Below, in pieces: positions 6,544-15,202 of a stretch of 33,444 nucleotides of DNA; position 1 is the first letter of the stretch; every line of letters starts with the position of its first letter. Origin of the DNA: Cytophagaceae bacterium (lineage in GTDB: Bacteria > Bacteroidota > Bacteroidia > Cytophagales > Cytophagaceae); the NCBI GenBank assembly GCA_014376985.1, contig JACMQM010000298.1, forward strand, positions 1 to 33,444, read 5' to 3'. The notes under the pieces were generated by a model. That model was not told the DNA's origin. It made no database searches and saw nothing but the letters and a program-made list of their open reading frames with translations. A program made the translations under genes and the position numbers.

Positions 6544-7722
6544 TTATTTAACCTGACCTCTCAACTCACCACTAGCATTTGTTGCAGTGTGAATGTTGAT
6601 GTAAGTATTACCTGCTTTCAAAGTTTGTGCATCCGTAGCAGAAACCGCATTAACTGTTCCTGTAGTAGTCACGTCACCAGCACCAGCAGCTGGAGTAGTT
6701 AATGTATACAACACAGCACCAGCAGCACCAATAGCACCAGCATGAAGATGTGCTCCATTAGCAGTCAACATATTCGTTATTAATACATAATCAAGCTTGC
6801 TTGATAAAGCGTTGTATGTAACATAAGCCTTACCAGAAGAAGATGCAGTCACTGCAGGTACTTCATTGGCACCAGACAAAGTAATGTTGTTATATACCCA
6901 CACATTCTCGTTAGCCAATTGCGCACGTACTTCGCCATTTCCATTAGCGGCAGTATGAACGTTTACATACATTTTACCGGCTTCAAGATTTGCTACCTGG
7001 GCATCAGTAAAGGCCAAAGTTGTTCCTGAAGTTGTTCCAGCAGCAGGAGTAGCTAATGTAAATACAACACCACCTGTAGCACCCGCTAAACCATCATGAA
7101 TATGAGCTCCATTTGGAGTTGTTCCTGAATACACGAAAGTATAATTCATGATTTTAGTAGACTTGTTGAATGTTCCGTAGAAAGTACCTGTTGAAGTTGT
7201 AGTAACAGCCGGAACCTGGTTAGCACCTGATAATGCATTTTGGTACAAAACGATATCGTTAGTTAAGATTTGTGCTCTCAATTCACCACCAGCGTTTCCA
7301 GAAGTGTGAATGTTAACATACAACTTACCTGCTAATAAATCTTCTTCCTGAGCATCAGTAAGAAGTACAGTAGCTTCAGCAGGAGATGATGTGGGTGTTC
7401 CTAAATCTATTGCAACAGCACCATTAACACCAGCAAATCCAGCATGAATATGCATGCCTGTAGGAGTAAGGTTTGAATAGCTAATTTTATAAGTAAGCTT
7501 ATTCGATGTTTTATTTAAAGATCCTTCAACAGTTCCCGATGCGGTAGTAGTTACTGCTGGATTTTCATTAGCACCTGATAATTTAGATTGTTTCAAAGTG
7601 ATCACTTCATCAGATGGAGCTGGAGCTGGATCATCAGATTTCTTTTTACAAGCTGTTGTTAAAAGAGAAATACAAAGCAAACCAAAAGTTGCTTTTTTAA
7701 GAATTAGAATGTGTTTTTTCAT
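6544..7722 (-). CDS. Triple CHRD-domain lipoprotein
   Basis: The product has 392 residues. The lipobox LTTAC (C25) is followed by a short Asp/Pro/Ala linker. Three tandem CHRD domains start near residues 49, 165 and 284. Each has the hallmarks SGANE/QxP near its start, a central HIHxG or HLHAG, and a final YxNIHT or YVNVHT...GE(L/V)R(A/G)Q. CHRD domains were first described in chordin and occur in many bacterial surface proteins; the conserved His residues suggest metal or ligand binding, but no activity is established. The protein is probably on the cell surface or in the periplasm. It is a single-gene unit with its own terminator. The repeats have diverged in sequence, so the duplications are old. 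Confidence 0.9.
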   Translation of the reverse strand: MKKHILILKKATFGLLCISLLTTACKKKSDDPAPAPSDEVITLKQSKLSGANENPAVTTTASGTVEGSLNKTSNKLTYKISYSNLTPTGMHIHAGFAGVNGAVAIDLGTPTSSPAEATVLLTDAQEEDLLAGKLYVNIHTSGNAGGELRAQILTNDIVLYQNALSGANQVPAVTTTSTGTFYGTFNKSTKIMNYTFVYSGTTPNGAHIHDGLAGATGGVVFTLATPAAGTTSGTTLAFTDAQVANLEAGKMYVNVHTAANGNGEVRAQLANENVWVYNNITLSGANEVPAVTASSSGKAYVTYNALSSKLDYVLITNMLTANGAHLHAGAIGAAGAVLYTLTTPAAGAGDVTTTGTVNAVSATDAQTLKAGNTYINIHTATNASGELRGQVK

Positions 7723-7983
7723 AAATTTTTTTAGTTAAACGTTATATAATTTTCTCACTACCGTGATAAAGTTTCACGGATGCCATATTTACGGAACAAT
7801 TATATAATTGGATTTTATTTAGTAAAAAAAAGCTTGCTTGCTGTAACACTTATGCATCAAATGCTTGAAATTCGGCTTTAAAAGCAATAATAAGGTATAA
7901 ATAAAATCTTTTTTTGAAAGGGTATTCTGATTCTATTAATAAAACGTTATAACATTAATAAAGATAGATATTGGCCAATTCGA
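7723..7983. other. AT-rich intergenic region
   Basis: This spacer of about 260 bp lies between the end of the exporter operon and the CHRD gene. AACGTTATA occurs at 7738 and again near 7943. CCGTGA/TCACGG forms a weak hairpin near 7760. No exact TAnnTTTG box for the CHRD gene was found. Confidence 0.35.
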
Positions 7984-9306
7984 TTATAAACTGCCTGTGG
8001 CTTTCTTATAATTCATAACCGCCACTAAATAATTATAAGCCGCATTCAAATAATTGGTCTGCGTTTGTTGCAACGTATAATAAGTAATGGTTAAATCATT
8101 GGGCTTAATGGAACCATTACGCAAACGATCTCCATCAATGCGATATAGTTCATTGGCCAACTCTAAGTTTTTCTTTTGCGACTCCAAATCTGTCTGAGCA
8201 TTTTTCACACTCGTCAATGCTGTATTCGTTTCCTGATTGTAGTCGCTTTTTAGTTTTTCATATTTTAAACGGGAAGATTCGCTTTTCAATCTGTACTCCG
8301 TTTTTGTGCGCTCTTTTAAAAACCCATCAAACAACGGAATACTTGCTTTCAATCCTAAGTAATTAAACGGATACCAATATTGAGATTGTGTGGGATTAAA
8401 TTCCGAGTTTAAATATTGCCATGAATAATTGGCATAAAAACTAATGGTTGGCAGGTAAGAGAAATTTTGCTTCTTCACACCCAATTCATAAATCTTATAT
8501 TGGATTTTCTCCATTTCCAACTCAGGACGCTGTACTTCAACAGCAGATAAATTGGTCGATTGATAGGTCGTGTATAAACTTGAAATGTTGTCAGATAAAG
8601 AATCGGACTGTATAGAATCTGATCCAATTTTATAATACAATCCACTCAATGCTAAATCAGCATTGTTTTTATTCTTCTCGTGCTCAGCCACCGCATTCTC
8701 ATAATCGATGCGGTAACGTTGGTAATCGTAGGACGTAATACTCCCCTGCGTCAACTGATCTTTAGAAGTAGTAAATACAGCATTGGCGCGTTTTAAGTTT
8801 TCACCAGATAATTTTGTTTTCTCATTCCATAACAATACGGAGTAATAGGCCTCTGTTACCTCTTGCTTTACAGCCAATTCTGTTTTCTTCTCTCCTATTC
8901 GATTGTATTCTGCTTGTACTTTGGCTATTTGTTTGTCGCCTTTGTTGGAGGGGTTAAACAAATTTTGATTGAGGTTCAATCCCCAAAGTGTATTATAAGT
9001 TGTCCCGAACTGCACCGCACGATCATTCCCCGGCGATCCGAATATAGCACCGGGCAATACGTTGGTTTGAAGTTGTGTATTGTATCGAACATCCAGATCG
9101 GATGTCAATTGAGGTAAATTCTTAGCATTGACTTTTTTAACTTCGTTCTCCGCTATTTGTACATTTAAGTGTTCGATCTTTACATCTCGTCTGTTTTGCA
9201 AAGCATATTGTAAAGCTTCAGGAAGAGAAAGAGGTTTGCCGTTTTGTGCATTCAAACAAACAGGAATACCAAGAAGCATGAAAGTGAATAAACTTAATCT
9301 TTTCAT
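7984..9306 (-). CDS. TolC-like outer-membrane efflux protein
   Basis: The product has 440 residues, the normal size for an OEP/TolC channel, with a signal peptide ending LNAQ (residue 21). It has two long helical repeat halves: LSLPEALQYALQNRRDVKIEHLNVQIAENEVKKVNAKNLPQL opens the first, and a second ELEMEKIQYKIYELGVKKQNFSYLPTISFYANYSW opens the other. The coiled-coil regions lie near residues 140-215 and 345-400. It forms the outer-membrane duct of a tripartite exporter. It is the last gene of the ATPase-adaptor-permease-channel operon, 17 bp after the permease stop. The exported substrate is not evident. Confidence 0.92.
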   Translation of the reverse strand: MKRLSLFTFMLLGIPVCLNAQNGKPLSLPEALQYALQNRRDVKIEHLNVQIAENEVKKVNAKNLPQLTSDLDVRYNTQLQTNVLPGAIFGSPGNDRAVQFGTTYNTLWGLNLNQNLFNPSNKGDKQIAKVQAEYNRIGEKKTELAVKQEVTEAYYSVLLWNEKTKLSGENLKRANAVFTTSKDQLTQGSITSYDYQRYRIDYENAVAEHEKNKNNADLALSGLYYKIGSDSIQSDSLSDNISSLYTTYQSTNLSAVEVQRPELEMEKIQYKIYELGVKKQNFSYLPTISFYANYSWQYLNSEFNPTQSQYWYPFNYLGLKASIPLFDGFLKERTKTEYRLKSESSRLKYEKLKSDYNQETNTALTSVKNAQTDLESQKKNLELANELYRIDGDRLRNGSIKPNDLTITYYTLQQTQTNYLNAAYNYLVAVMNYKKATGSL

Positions 9307-9323
9307 TTCTTTTTTATTAATGA

Positions 9324-10448
9324 TTAACCTCTGAACACTTGCGCCGGTTCAAGGCTTGTAATTCTTTTAATAGCGAATGAACTTCCCAATAAGGCAATCA
9401 ACATGGTGACAATAAAGAATGTCAGACGCAGCCATAAGGGATAATTAAAAAACGTACCCGCATTGGCAATACCATTTCTAAACCCTTCTACTAAAATAGT
9501 TCCGATCACAAAGCCAACGAAAGAAACAATCATAGCTTGACAAATGATCAGCTTTCTGATATAAGCATTGGTAGCCCCGATGGCTTTCAATGTTCCATAA
9601 TCCTTAATACGATCAATTGCTGCTGAATACAGAGTCAATCCTATGATTACAAAACCAACAATTAAAGCGAAAACGATTAGCGTACCGAAGGAAATGGCGA
9701 TACCTGAAGTCTTCAACACCGTGATGATAGAAGAACTGGCAAAGTCATCGCTGTTCCACGCTTTTACAGTATTGATGTTTTTATTGATCAAAGCGATCAC
9801 TTTAGCCTCGTCTTCTTTATTTTTCAATTTCACTAAAAAAGCACTGGCCTTATTCTTTGGAAAATTGCCGAGATAGCGTGCTCTTTCCAATGTGGTGAAA
9901 GTGTAGACTCCTCCGCCAAAGGCTCTCACTCCTCTGGTCTGCGCGGCATTGAAAACTTTCTTGCCATTGATTTCAAAATACTGATACAATTGCAGATCAC
10001 CTAATGTCGCCTTGTCAAAGTAATCTGTAATGATGGCCCCATCCTGCAGCATGTCTTCGTTTTTACCGATAGATAAATTCCAGGGTCCTCCCGCAAAGGT
10101 GGGGGATTCTACGCCAATCAACGTAACGCCGGAAGATTTGCCATTCTCAAAACGTGCCGCACCGGCTGTAACGATAATAGGATGAACACTCTCTATGCCT
10201 TCAATACTTTTCAATTCGTAACCCACACGCATGTCAAGCGTAGCAAGCGCTGTAACATTTGTTGTTCTATCGTCTACTACCCAAACGTATTCTGTATTGT
10301 TTCTAACTAAACTGCTCATCGCATTGATCAGGAATATAAAAATCCCGCATTGCTGGCCAATCAAGAAAACAGATATGACGGTGCCCGCAAGAGCTCCGAT
10401 AGATTTCGGTTTATCGTAAAGAATAAATCGTAAAGCTGTTCTGAACAT
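9324..10448 (-). CDS. ABC transporter permease, FtsX/MacB/DevC type
   Basis: The product has 374 residues. One transmembrane helix (about 17-42) is followed by a periplasmic MacB-PCD-like domain (about 45-240), then three transmembrane helices (about 250-275, 300-325, 345-365). LKAIGATNAYIRKLI, after the second helix, is the typical FtsX coupling region. The architecture fits the DevC/LolE/MacB class of mechanotransmission exporters. The fact that the ATPase is a separate protein makes it DevC-like rather than MacB-like. It would dimerise and couple ATP hydrolysis to substrate release into the TolC-like channel through the HlyD-like lipoprotein. It lies 13 bp downstream of the adaptor gene. 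Confidence 0.9.
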   Translation of the reverse strand: MFRTALRFILYDKPKSIGALAGTVISVFLIGQQCGIFIFLINAMSSLVRNNTEYVWVVDDRTTNVTALATLDMRVGYELKSIEGIESVHPIIVTAGAARFENGKSSGVTLIGVESPTFAGGPWNLSIGKNEDMLQDGAIITDYFDKATLGDLQLYQYFEINGKKVFNAAQTRGVRAFGGGVYTFTTLERARYLGNFPKNKASAFLVKLKNKEDEAKVIALINKNINTVKAWNSDDFASSSIITVLKTSGIAISFGTLIVFALIVGFVIIGLTLYSAAIDRIKDYGTLKAIGATNAYIRKLIICQAMIVSFVGFVIGTILVEGFRNGIANAGTFFNYPLWLRLTFFIVTMLIALLGSSFAIKRITSLEPAQVFRG

Positions 10449-10461
10449 AAAAATATGTTTA

Positions 10462-11406
10462 CTATTTTAATAAAATCACACACTCTACACGACTACCGAT
10501 CAATGCTTTTGCATTACTATCCAGCAACACGCGCACTTCACGCACTCTTCTGTCTTCCATGTTAGCAGCGCCGTCCGAGAATAACGATTTCTTTCTCAAA
10601 TAAGGAGAGGTCAGGTATATAGTGCCAGTGCCTAAGGTATCAGTCTTACCTTGTGGACGGATATAGGTTTTCATGCCTTCTTTTACTTTATCCGCAAATA
10701 ATTCATCCACTTCCGTGACCGCCATTAAAGGACCTTCCGGAGCGAAATCACAAACAGTCTGACTAGAAGAAATATTATTTCCGATATTTACATCCATAGA
10801 TAATATTTTACCGTTAGAAAGTGCTTTGATTTTTTTGCGATCAACCAGTTTCTGATAATAATTAATGTCTGCATTCAATTCATTTAAACGGCTTTGTTGT
10901 TGATTAATGTTAGCCTGAGCACTGGCTAAATCAGCTTGCAGCGATTCGTTGGCAAAACGACTATCATCTGATGCTTGTTTGGTAACACCACCCGATTGAA
11001 GCAAATTTGTATTGCGATCGAAATTAGCTTTCGCATTTTCTGATTTGATACGAATAGAATTGTACTGTGATTGTGCCGCACTGATGAGTGCTCTTTGTGT
11101 CGCCAATTTGGATTGCGCCTGGTTCAATTGCGCCTGCTCTACATCACTGATTAATTCAACAATGACATCACCTACTTTTACTTCTTCATTGATGTCGTGA
11201 TTGATTTTTTTGACAATACCGCCTGTTTCTGCATACAAGGAGACAATGTGCGCCTGAGGTTCGATCAACGCAACTCCAATAATCTGTGAAACTTGTAAAG
11301 GGCTTTTCACCAGCGAATCTATTGCACGTTGCTCTTCTTTACTCTTGCCTCCACAAGAAGCAAGCAATACGACGGAGCTTAGTACTAAAATTATTTTTTT
11401 AAGCAT
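10462..11406 (-). CDS. HlyD-family periplasmic adaptor lipoprotein
   Basis: The product has 314 residues. The lipobox LLASC (C18) predicts a lipid-anchored membrane fusion protein. A first lipoyl half (VSLYAETGGIVKKINHDINEEVKVGDVIVELIS) is followed by a helical hairpin (about 80-185, rich in Gln/Ala/Asn, with several AQ heptads). The second lipoyl half (KIKALSNGKILSMDVNIGNNISSSQTVCDF) and a beta-barrel domain come next. It links the inner-membrane permease to the TolC-like duct. It is shorter than many HlyD proteins and resembles DevB/MacA-type adaptors. It lies 20 bp downstream of the ATPase gene. Confidence 0.9.
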   Translation of the reverse strand: MLKKIILVLSSVVLLASCGGKSKEEQRAIDSLVKSPLQVSQIIGVALIEPQAHIVSLYAETGGIVKKINHDINEEVKVGDVIVELISDVEQAQLNQAQSKLATQRALISAAQSQYNSIRIKSENAKANFDRNTNLLQSGGVTKQASDDSRFANESLQADLASAQANINQQQSRLNELNADINYYQKLVDRKKIKALSNGKILSMDVNIGNNISSSQTVCDFAPEGPLMAVTEVDELFADKVKEGMKTYIRPQGKTDTLGTGTIYLTSPYLRKKSLFSDGAANMEDRRVREVRVLLDSNAKALIGSRVECVILLK

Positions 11407-11426
11407 AAAAGAAAAGATTAAATCTA

Positions 11427-12110
11427 TTAATGAGTGAACTCTGTTGTTTCTGTTACGATACCATTATTAACTTCAATGATGCGGTGCGCATATTGCCTTA
11501 AGCGTGGATCATGTGTGACGACAGCTACTGCCTTTCCTTTATCAGCGAGAGAACGCAGTTCTTTCATCACAACTTCCAACGAATCTTTATCCAAAGAAGC
11601 TGTTGGCTCATCGCATAAAATGATTTTAGGATCTGTAACCAAAGCTCTTGCAATGGCAACGCGTTGTTGTTGTCCTCCAGACAATTGCCTAGGTAAATTC
11701 TTGCGACGATCGGTCATTCCTACCAATTCCATCGCTTGTTTTGTTTTCTCTAGTGCAATACTGCTTTTCATGCCCATCAACTGCAATGGCATCAACACAT
11801 TTTGTTCTGCATTGAGTGGTGCCAACAAATTGAAATTTTGAAAAACGAATCCTATAGTATTCAATCTCAACTTCGCGAGTTGTGCCTGGTTCATCTCATT
11901 GACATGTTGCCCGTCCACCCAGAGATCTCCTTCTGTAGGATAAATGACACAACCCAATAAAGAAAGAAGTGTTGTTTTACCAGATCCTGAAGGACCGATG
12001 ATTAAAATCAATTCACCTTCGTTGATCTTCAAATCGGTTTTTTGCAAAGCCATCAAGCGCTGGTCTCCAACTTTATATTCTTTGGAAACACCTTTTAATT
12101 CTGCGATCAT
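11427..12110 (-). CDS. ABC transporter ATPase, LolD/DevA type
   Basis: The product has 227 residues, a single nucleotide-binding domain of the MacB/LolD/DevA family. Visible motifs are Walker A GPSGSGKTT (about residues 39-47), the Q-loop FVFQNFNLL, signature LSGGQQQRVAIARAL, Walker B IILCDEPTASLD, and the switch His in VVTHDPRLRQYAHR. It energises the FtsX-like permease encoded two genes downstream. It is the first gene of the exporter operon. The divergent MarR-like gene begins 195 bp away, and a candidate promoter faces this gene in that spacer. Confidence 0.93.
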   Translation of the reverse strand: MIAELKGVSKEYKVGDQRLMALQKTDLKINEGELILIIGPSGSGKTTLLSLLGCVIYPTEGDLWVDGQHVNEMNQAQLAKLRLNTIGFVFQNFNLLAPLNAEQNVLMPLQLMGMKSSIALEKTKQAMELVGMTDRRKNLPRQLSGGQQQRVAIARALVTDPKIILCDEPTASLDKDSLEVVMKELRSLADKGKAVAVVTHDPRLRQYAHRIIEVNNGIVTETTEFTH

Positions 12111-12212
12111 AATTTAAAAATTGTTGAAATTCCATTAAAGCCTGTTGACAGGTCTAAAACAAATCATGCTTAAAAATGTTTATCAAACTTTATAACTAAA
12201 TAAACATCATTG

Positions 12213-12251
12213 TTGATATATATTTTACAAACATACAACAAAATTGATATA
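12213..12251. promoter_or_regulatory. Candidate operator repeats (two TTGATATA boxes)
   Basis: TTGATATA occurs at 12213-12220 and 12244-12251, 31 bp apart and so about three helical turns. One copy lies between the candidate -33 and -7 elements of the exporter promoter and the other lies just downstream of the start. They could bind the divergently encoded MarR-like protein. This is inference; neither copy is a strong palindrome. Confidence 0.35.
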
Positions 12252-12260
12252 ATAAACAAC
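12228..12260 (-). promoter_or_regulatory. Candidate promoter of the exporter operon
   Basis: On the minus strand, GTTG (12260-12257) and TATGTTTG (12235-12228, an exact TAnnTTTG) are separated by 21 bp, close to Bacteroidota sigma-A spacing. Transcription would start near 12222, giving a leader of about 110 nt. Confidence 0.5.
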
Positions 12261-12279
12261 ATTTAAAATATAATTACCC

Positions 12280-12287
12280 TATATTTG
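12280..12287 (+). promoter_or_regulatory. Candidate -7 box of the MarR-like gene
   Basis: TATATTTG matches TAnnTTTG exactly and lies 18 bp before the ATG at 12306. No clear -33 element is visible. Confidence 0.45.
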
Positions 12288-12305
12288 AAACGAAAATAAT
12301 ATAAA

Positions 12306-12956
12306 ATGAACAAAACAGTCCATCTGGTTAATCTTTGGGGAGAATTTGAAGCAAAGCATCCTGATGCAGAAATTGAAGATTTTTGTAGGTATTATTTGAC
12401 CACAACAAGAGAAAAAGAAAATGCAGGCAAACTGTTTGGAGGCTTGATGCCACCCACAGATAAGATCATATTATCTAAACTCATTCAGCGACTATTCACC
12501 TTTCAACAAACTTATGCCAATGCCTCATTGAGTAATATACCGATCAAGCAATTGGAAGAATTTCTTATACTAAACGCGGTATCTAATCTTAAAGAAGGAA
12601 AAAAAACAGAAATCATTCATACGGTTTTAATGGAGTTATCTACAGGTCTCAATATTTTATCTAACCTATTGAAACAAGAGTTCATTACAGAAGAAGAAGA
12701 TAAAATTGACAAACGTTCCAAGCGTGTAAAAATAACACCGAAAGGTGAAAAGGTATTGCAGGATTGTTACCGTCAAATGCGTAAAGCCAATAGCTTCATG
12801 TTTCAGGACATGGCGGAAGAAGATATTCTATTGACGATTCAATTACTGAAAAATTCCGAGATCAGGCATTCTGCTTTATGGCTACAAAATAAAGGGAAGA
12901 CTTTTGATGAAATAGTTATTGCGGCCAATGCTACTTCTTCCGATCAAAAGGATTAA
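12306..12956 (+). CDS. MarR-like winged-helix transcriptional regulator
   Basis: The product has 216 residues, somewhat longer than a typical MarR protein (about 150) because of an N-terminal segment of about 65 residues. A winged helix is visible at about 80-155: IPIKQLEEFLILNAVSN, then ELSTGLNILSNLLKQEFITEEEDKIDKRSKRVKITPKGEKVLQ, where DKRSKRVKITPKG is the wing characteristic of MarR. It is divergent from the exporter operon, so it probably controls that operon and perhaps itself, in response to an exported or related compound. The inducer is unknown. Confidence 0.82.
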   Translation: MNKTVHLVNLWGEFEAKHPDAEIEDFCRYYLTTTREKENAGKLFGGLMPPTDKIILSKLIQRLFTFQQTYANASLSNIPIKQLEEFLILNAVSNLKEGKKTEIIHTVLMELSTGLNILSNLLKQEFITEEEDKIDKRSKRVKITPKGEKVLQDCYRQMRKANSFMFQDMAEEDILLTIQLLKNSEIRHSALWLQNKGKTFDEIVIAANATSSDQKD

Positions 12957-13027
12957 TAAAAATTAAATCCACTTGTAGAATCTAAATTACTTCTCCAGCC
13001 TTTTGCTTTATCAAATGTCTGCCAATT

Positions 13028-13861
13028 CTATAATGGCACCTGAAACCCGAAGGTAAAAATCATCATCACAGTCGTGAATTTATGATTGGCCTTACCTGTA
13101 TCTTCCAATACCAAAGAATTGGTATAATTCGCGAAACCGACCTTACCCGTAAATTCTGTAAAGAAATATTTGAAGAATTCTAAACGAGGCCCTACTTCAG
13201 CACTCAAAATATAACCGGCTACGTGCCATTTGTTATTGACACGTGTACCAAACAGAGTAACGTCTGTTCTTGGATACACTAATCCGGGACCAGCCCTAAA
13301 CACGGCGCTGAATCTTAATTTTTTACTGGGTGCATTATAGATCTGTTTTCTTTTTACCAGGTTAACACTTAAAAAATTTGCACCGTCACTGTGTTCAAAA
13401 TGTAAAAACGTTTTGGGATCAACGATGGTGTCTTTATCAATTGGTGTTCCGAAGATCTGTCCTGTGACATGCAGGTTTTGATAATCGTTCATGATATATT
13501 TTGCATGATCGTAATTGATCTCTATACCTAAATCATGTTTGTCGTTGAATAAATAGCCCAAGCGTGCGCTGAACTGCGGAATGGTGATGTTTGCTACGTC
13601 CGGGATCTGATCGAAATCATCGCGGTCGTTGGCTTTTGCGTTGTGCAGAGTAAAATCGTAACTTCCGTATTGATTGTGTTGATTGATGTCTCCGTCATTC
13701 TTAATATGAATGTCACTCTTGCTGTACCACTCGCGGTTATAACCCCAGGAAGCGTATAGCGTTCCTTTATTACGTTTCTTAGGAGTAGGAGTGTCTGTCG
13801 TTTGTGCAAAAACAGTTACTGAAGAACACAGTAACAAGAAGAAGCAAGAAAATGATTTCAT
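13028..13861 (-). CDS. Conserved outer-membrane beta-barrel protein
   Basis: The product has 277 residues and a signal peptide ending VFAQ (residue 20). It starts with a strand GTLYASWGYNREWYSKSDIH and ends with a strand finishing FTFGFQVPL, with alternating aromatic strands between, which fits an outer-membrane barrel. I recall similar proteins as hypothetical entries in many Bacteroidota; no function is known to me. It is convergent with the MarR-like gene (71 bp apart, no clear hairpin between them) and lies downstream of purM on the same strand, 75 bp away, so it could share purM transcripts. Confidence 0.75.
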   Translation of the reverse strand: MKSFSCFFLLLCSSVTVFAQTTDTPTPKKRNKGTLYASWGYNREWYSKSDIHIKNDGDINQHNQYGSYDFTLHNAKANDRDDFDQIPDVANITIPQFSARLGYLFNDKHDLGIEINYDHAKYIMNDYQNLHVTGQIFGTPIDKDTIVDPKTFLHFEHSDGANFLSVNLVKRKQIYNAPSKKLRFSAVFRAGPGLVYPRTDVTLFGTRVNNKWHVAGYILSAEVGPRLEFFKYFFTEFTGKVGFANYTNSLVLEDTGKANHKFTTVMMIFTFGFQVPL

Positions 13862-13936
13862 ATAATATATGGAGCTTGACTACAAAATTGCAGAAAAAAG
13901 CACACATTTCCTGTGAACTTTTTCTGAAATGCACTA

Positions 13937-15109
13937 TTAATAAAGAACAGTTTCCTGAATGCCTGGAACGGTCAAATGCACCTCGTTCTTGCCGGGCAGG
14001 CTTTCTACACGACCGATAACTTGTGCGTCGATACCAAATCCTTTACTGATTTCGATTAAGGATTGTGCCGTTGTTTCGTCCGTATAAATCTCCATCCGGT
14101 GACCCATGTTGAAGACCTTATACATTTCGGACCAGGAAGCTTTGCTCTGCTCTTTGATGGCCTGGAATAAAGGGGGAATAGGGAATAAGTTATCTTTTAT
14201 GATTTTTACATCCGAAGTGAAATGCAATACTTTACTTTGTGCTCCTCCGCTACAATGTACCATGCCTTTGATCTGATCACGGTGTGCTTTCAATATCGCT
14301 TTAATAACTGGTGCATAAGTTCTTGTAGGAGAAAGGACCAGCTTACCCATATTCAGCGGTACGCCTTCCAAAACGTCTTCCAATCCGTAAGTGCCGGAAT
14401 AGATCAGGTCAGCAGGAACTTTCGGATCAAAACTTTCCGGATACTTTGCAGCCAACGCTTTGCCAAACACGTCGTGACGTGCAGACGTGAGGCCGTTGCT
14501 GCCCATGCCCCCGTTGTATGAACTTTCATACGAAGCTTGACCATAGGATGCCAAACCTACTATGACCTGACCACCTTTGATGTTTGCGTTGTCGATAACA
14601 TCACTTCTCTTCATTCGGCAAGTCACCGTGCTGTCTACAATGATCGTACGGACTAAGTCTCCGACATCAGCTGTTTCTCCGCCAGTGCTGTATATGTTTA
14701 CGCCATGCTCTCTGAGCATTTGCAAAACTTCTTCTGTACCGTTGATGATTTCTGAAATGACTTCACCTGGTATTAAATTTTTATTTCTACCAATCGTAGA
14801 AGAAAGTAAAATGTGATCTGTGGCACCTACACACAACAAATCGTCTGTGTTCATGATGACCGCATCTTGTGCAATGCCTTTCCAAACACTGATGTCACCT
14901 GTTTCTTTCCAGTACAAATACGCCAACGAAGATTTGGTACCCGCACCATCGGCATGCATGATGTTGCAATAGGCTTCATCACCTCCCAAAATATCCGGGA
15001 TGATTTTGCAAAATGCCTTCGGAAAAATCCCCTTATCTATGTTTTTGATGGCAGCATGTACATCCTCTTTTGAAGCAGAAACACCTCGTTGGTTGTAGCG
15101 ATCACTCAT
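13937..15109 (-). CDS. purM: Phosphoribosylformylglycinamidine cyclo-ligase (AIR synthetase)
   Basis: The product has 390 residues, typical for the Bacteroidota form, which is longer than E. coli PurM (345). It makes aminoimidazole ribotide from FGAM with ATP, in step five of purine synthesis. Motifs are SDRYNQRGVS at the N-terminus, MHADGAGTKSSLAY, NTDDLLCVGA, YSTGGETADVGDL, VGLASYGQASYES, and VHCSGGAQSKVL, all within the AIRS/PurM-like N- and C-terminal domains. I chose ATG 15109 because MSDRYNQRG is the family start; a TTG start 21 bp upstream is possible. It has its own candidate -7 box, within the tail of the upstream terminator. No other pur gene is in the window. Confidence 0.96.
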   Translation of the reverse strand: MSDRYNQRGVSASKEDVHAAIKNIDKGIFPKAFCKIIPDILGGDEAYCNIMHADGAGTKSSLAYLYWKETGDISVWKGIAQDAVIMNTDDLLCVGATDHILLSSTIGRNKNLIPGEVISEIINGTEEVLQMLREHGVNIYSTGGETADVGDLVRTIIVDSTVTCRMKRSDVIDNANIKGGQVIVGLASYGQASYESSYNGGMGSNGLTSARHDVFGKALAAKYPESFDPKVPADLIYSGTYGLEDVLEGVPLNMGKLVLSPTRTYAPVIKAILKAHRDQIKGMVHCSGGAQSKVLHFTSDVKIIKDNLFPIPPLFQAIKEQSKASWSEMYKVFNMGHRMEIYTDETTAQSLIEISKGFGIDAQVIGRVESLPGKNEVHLTVPGIQETVLY

Positions 15110-15127
15110 AATCTGAATTTTATCCTG

Positions 15128-15135
15128 CAAAAATA
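15128..15135 (-). promoter_or_regulatory. Candidate -7 box of purM
   Basis: On the minus strand TATTTTTG matches TAnnTTTG. It lies within the T-rich tail of the preceding terminator and about 18 bp from the ATG. The match may be a by-product of the T-tract. Confidence 0.35.
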
Positions 15136-15173
15136 ATAAAAATCCCGGTCTCGACAGCTATCGGGACCGGGAT
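15131..15173 (-). terminator. Intrinsic terminator of the PorE-like gene
   Basis: Arms 15142-15154 and 15161-15173 form a 13-bp stem with one G-T wobble (ATCCCGGTC core) around a CAGCTA loop. On the minus strand a T-rich tract follows. Confidence 0.88.
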
Positions 15174-15202
15174 CAAGGTCATTTCAACTAAAATATTATT
15201 TC

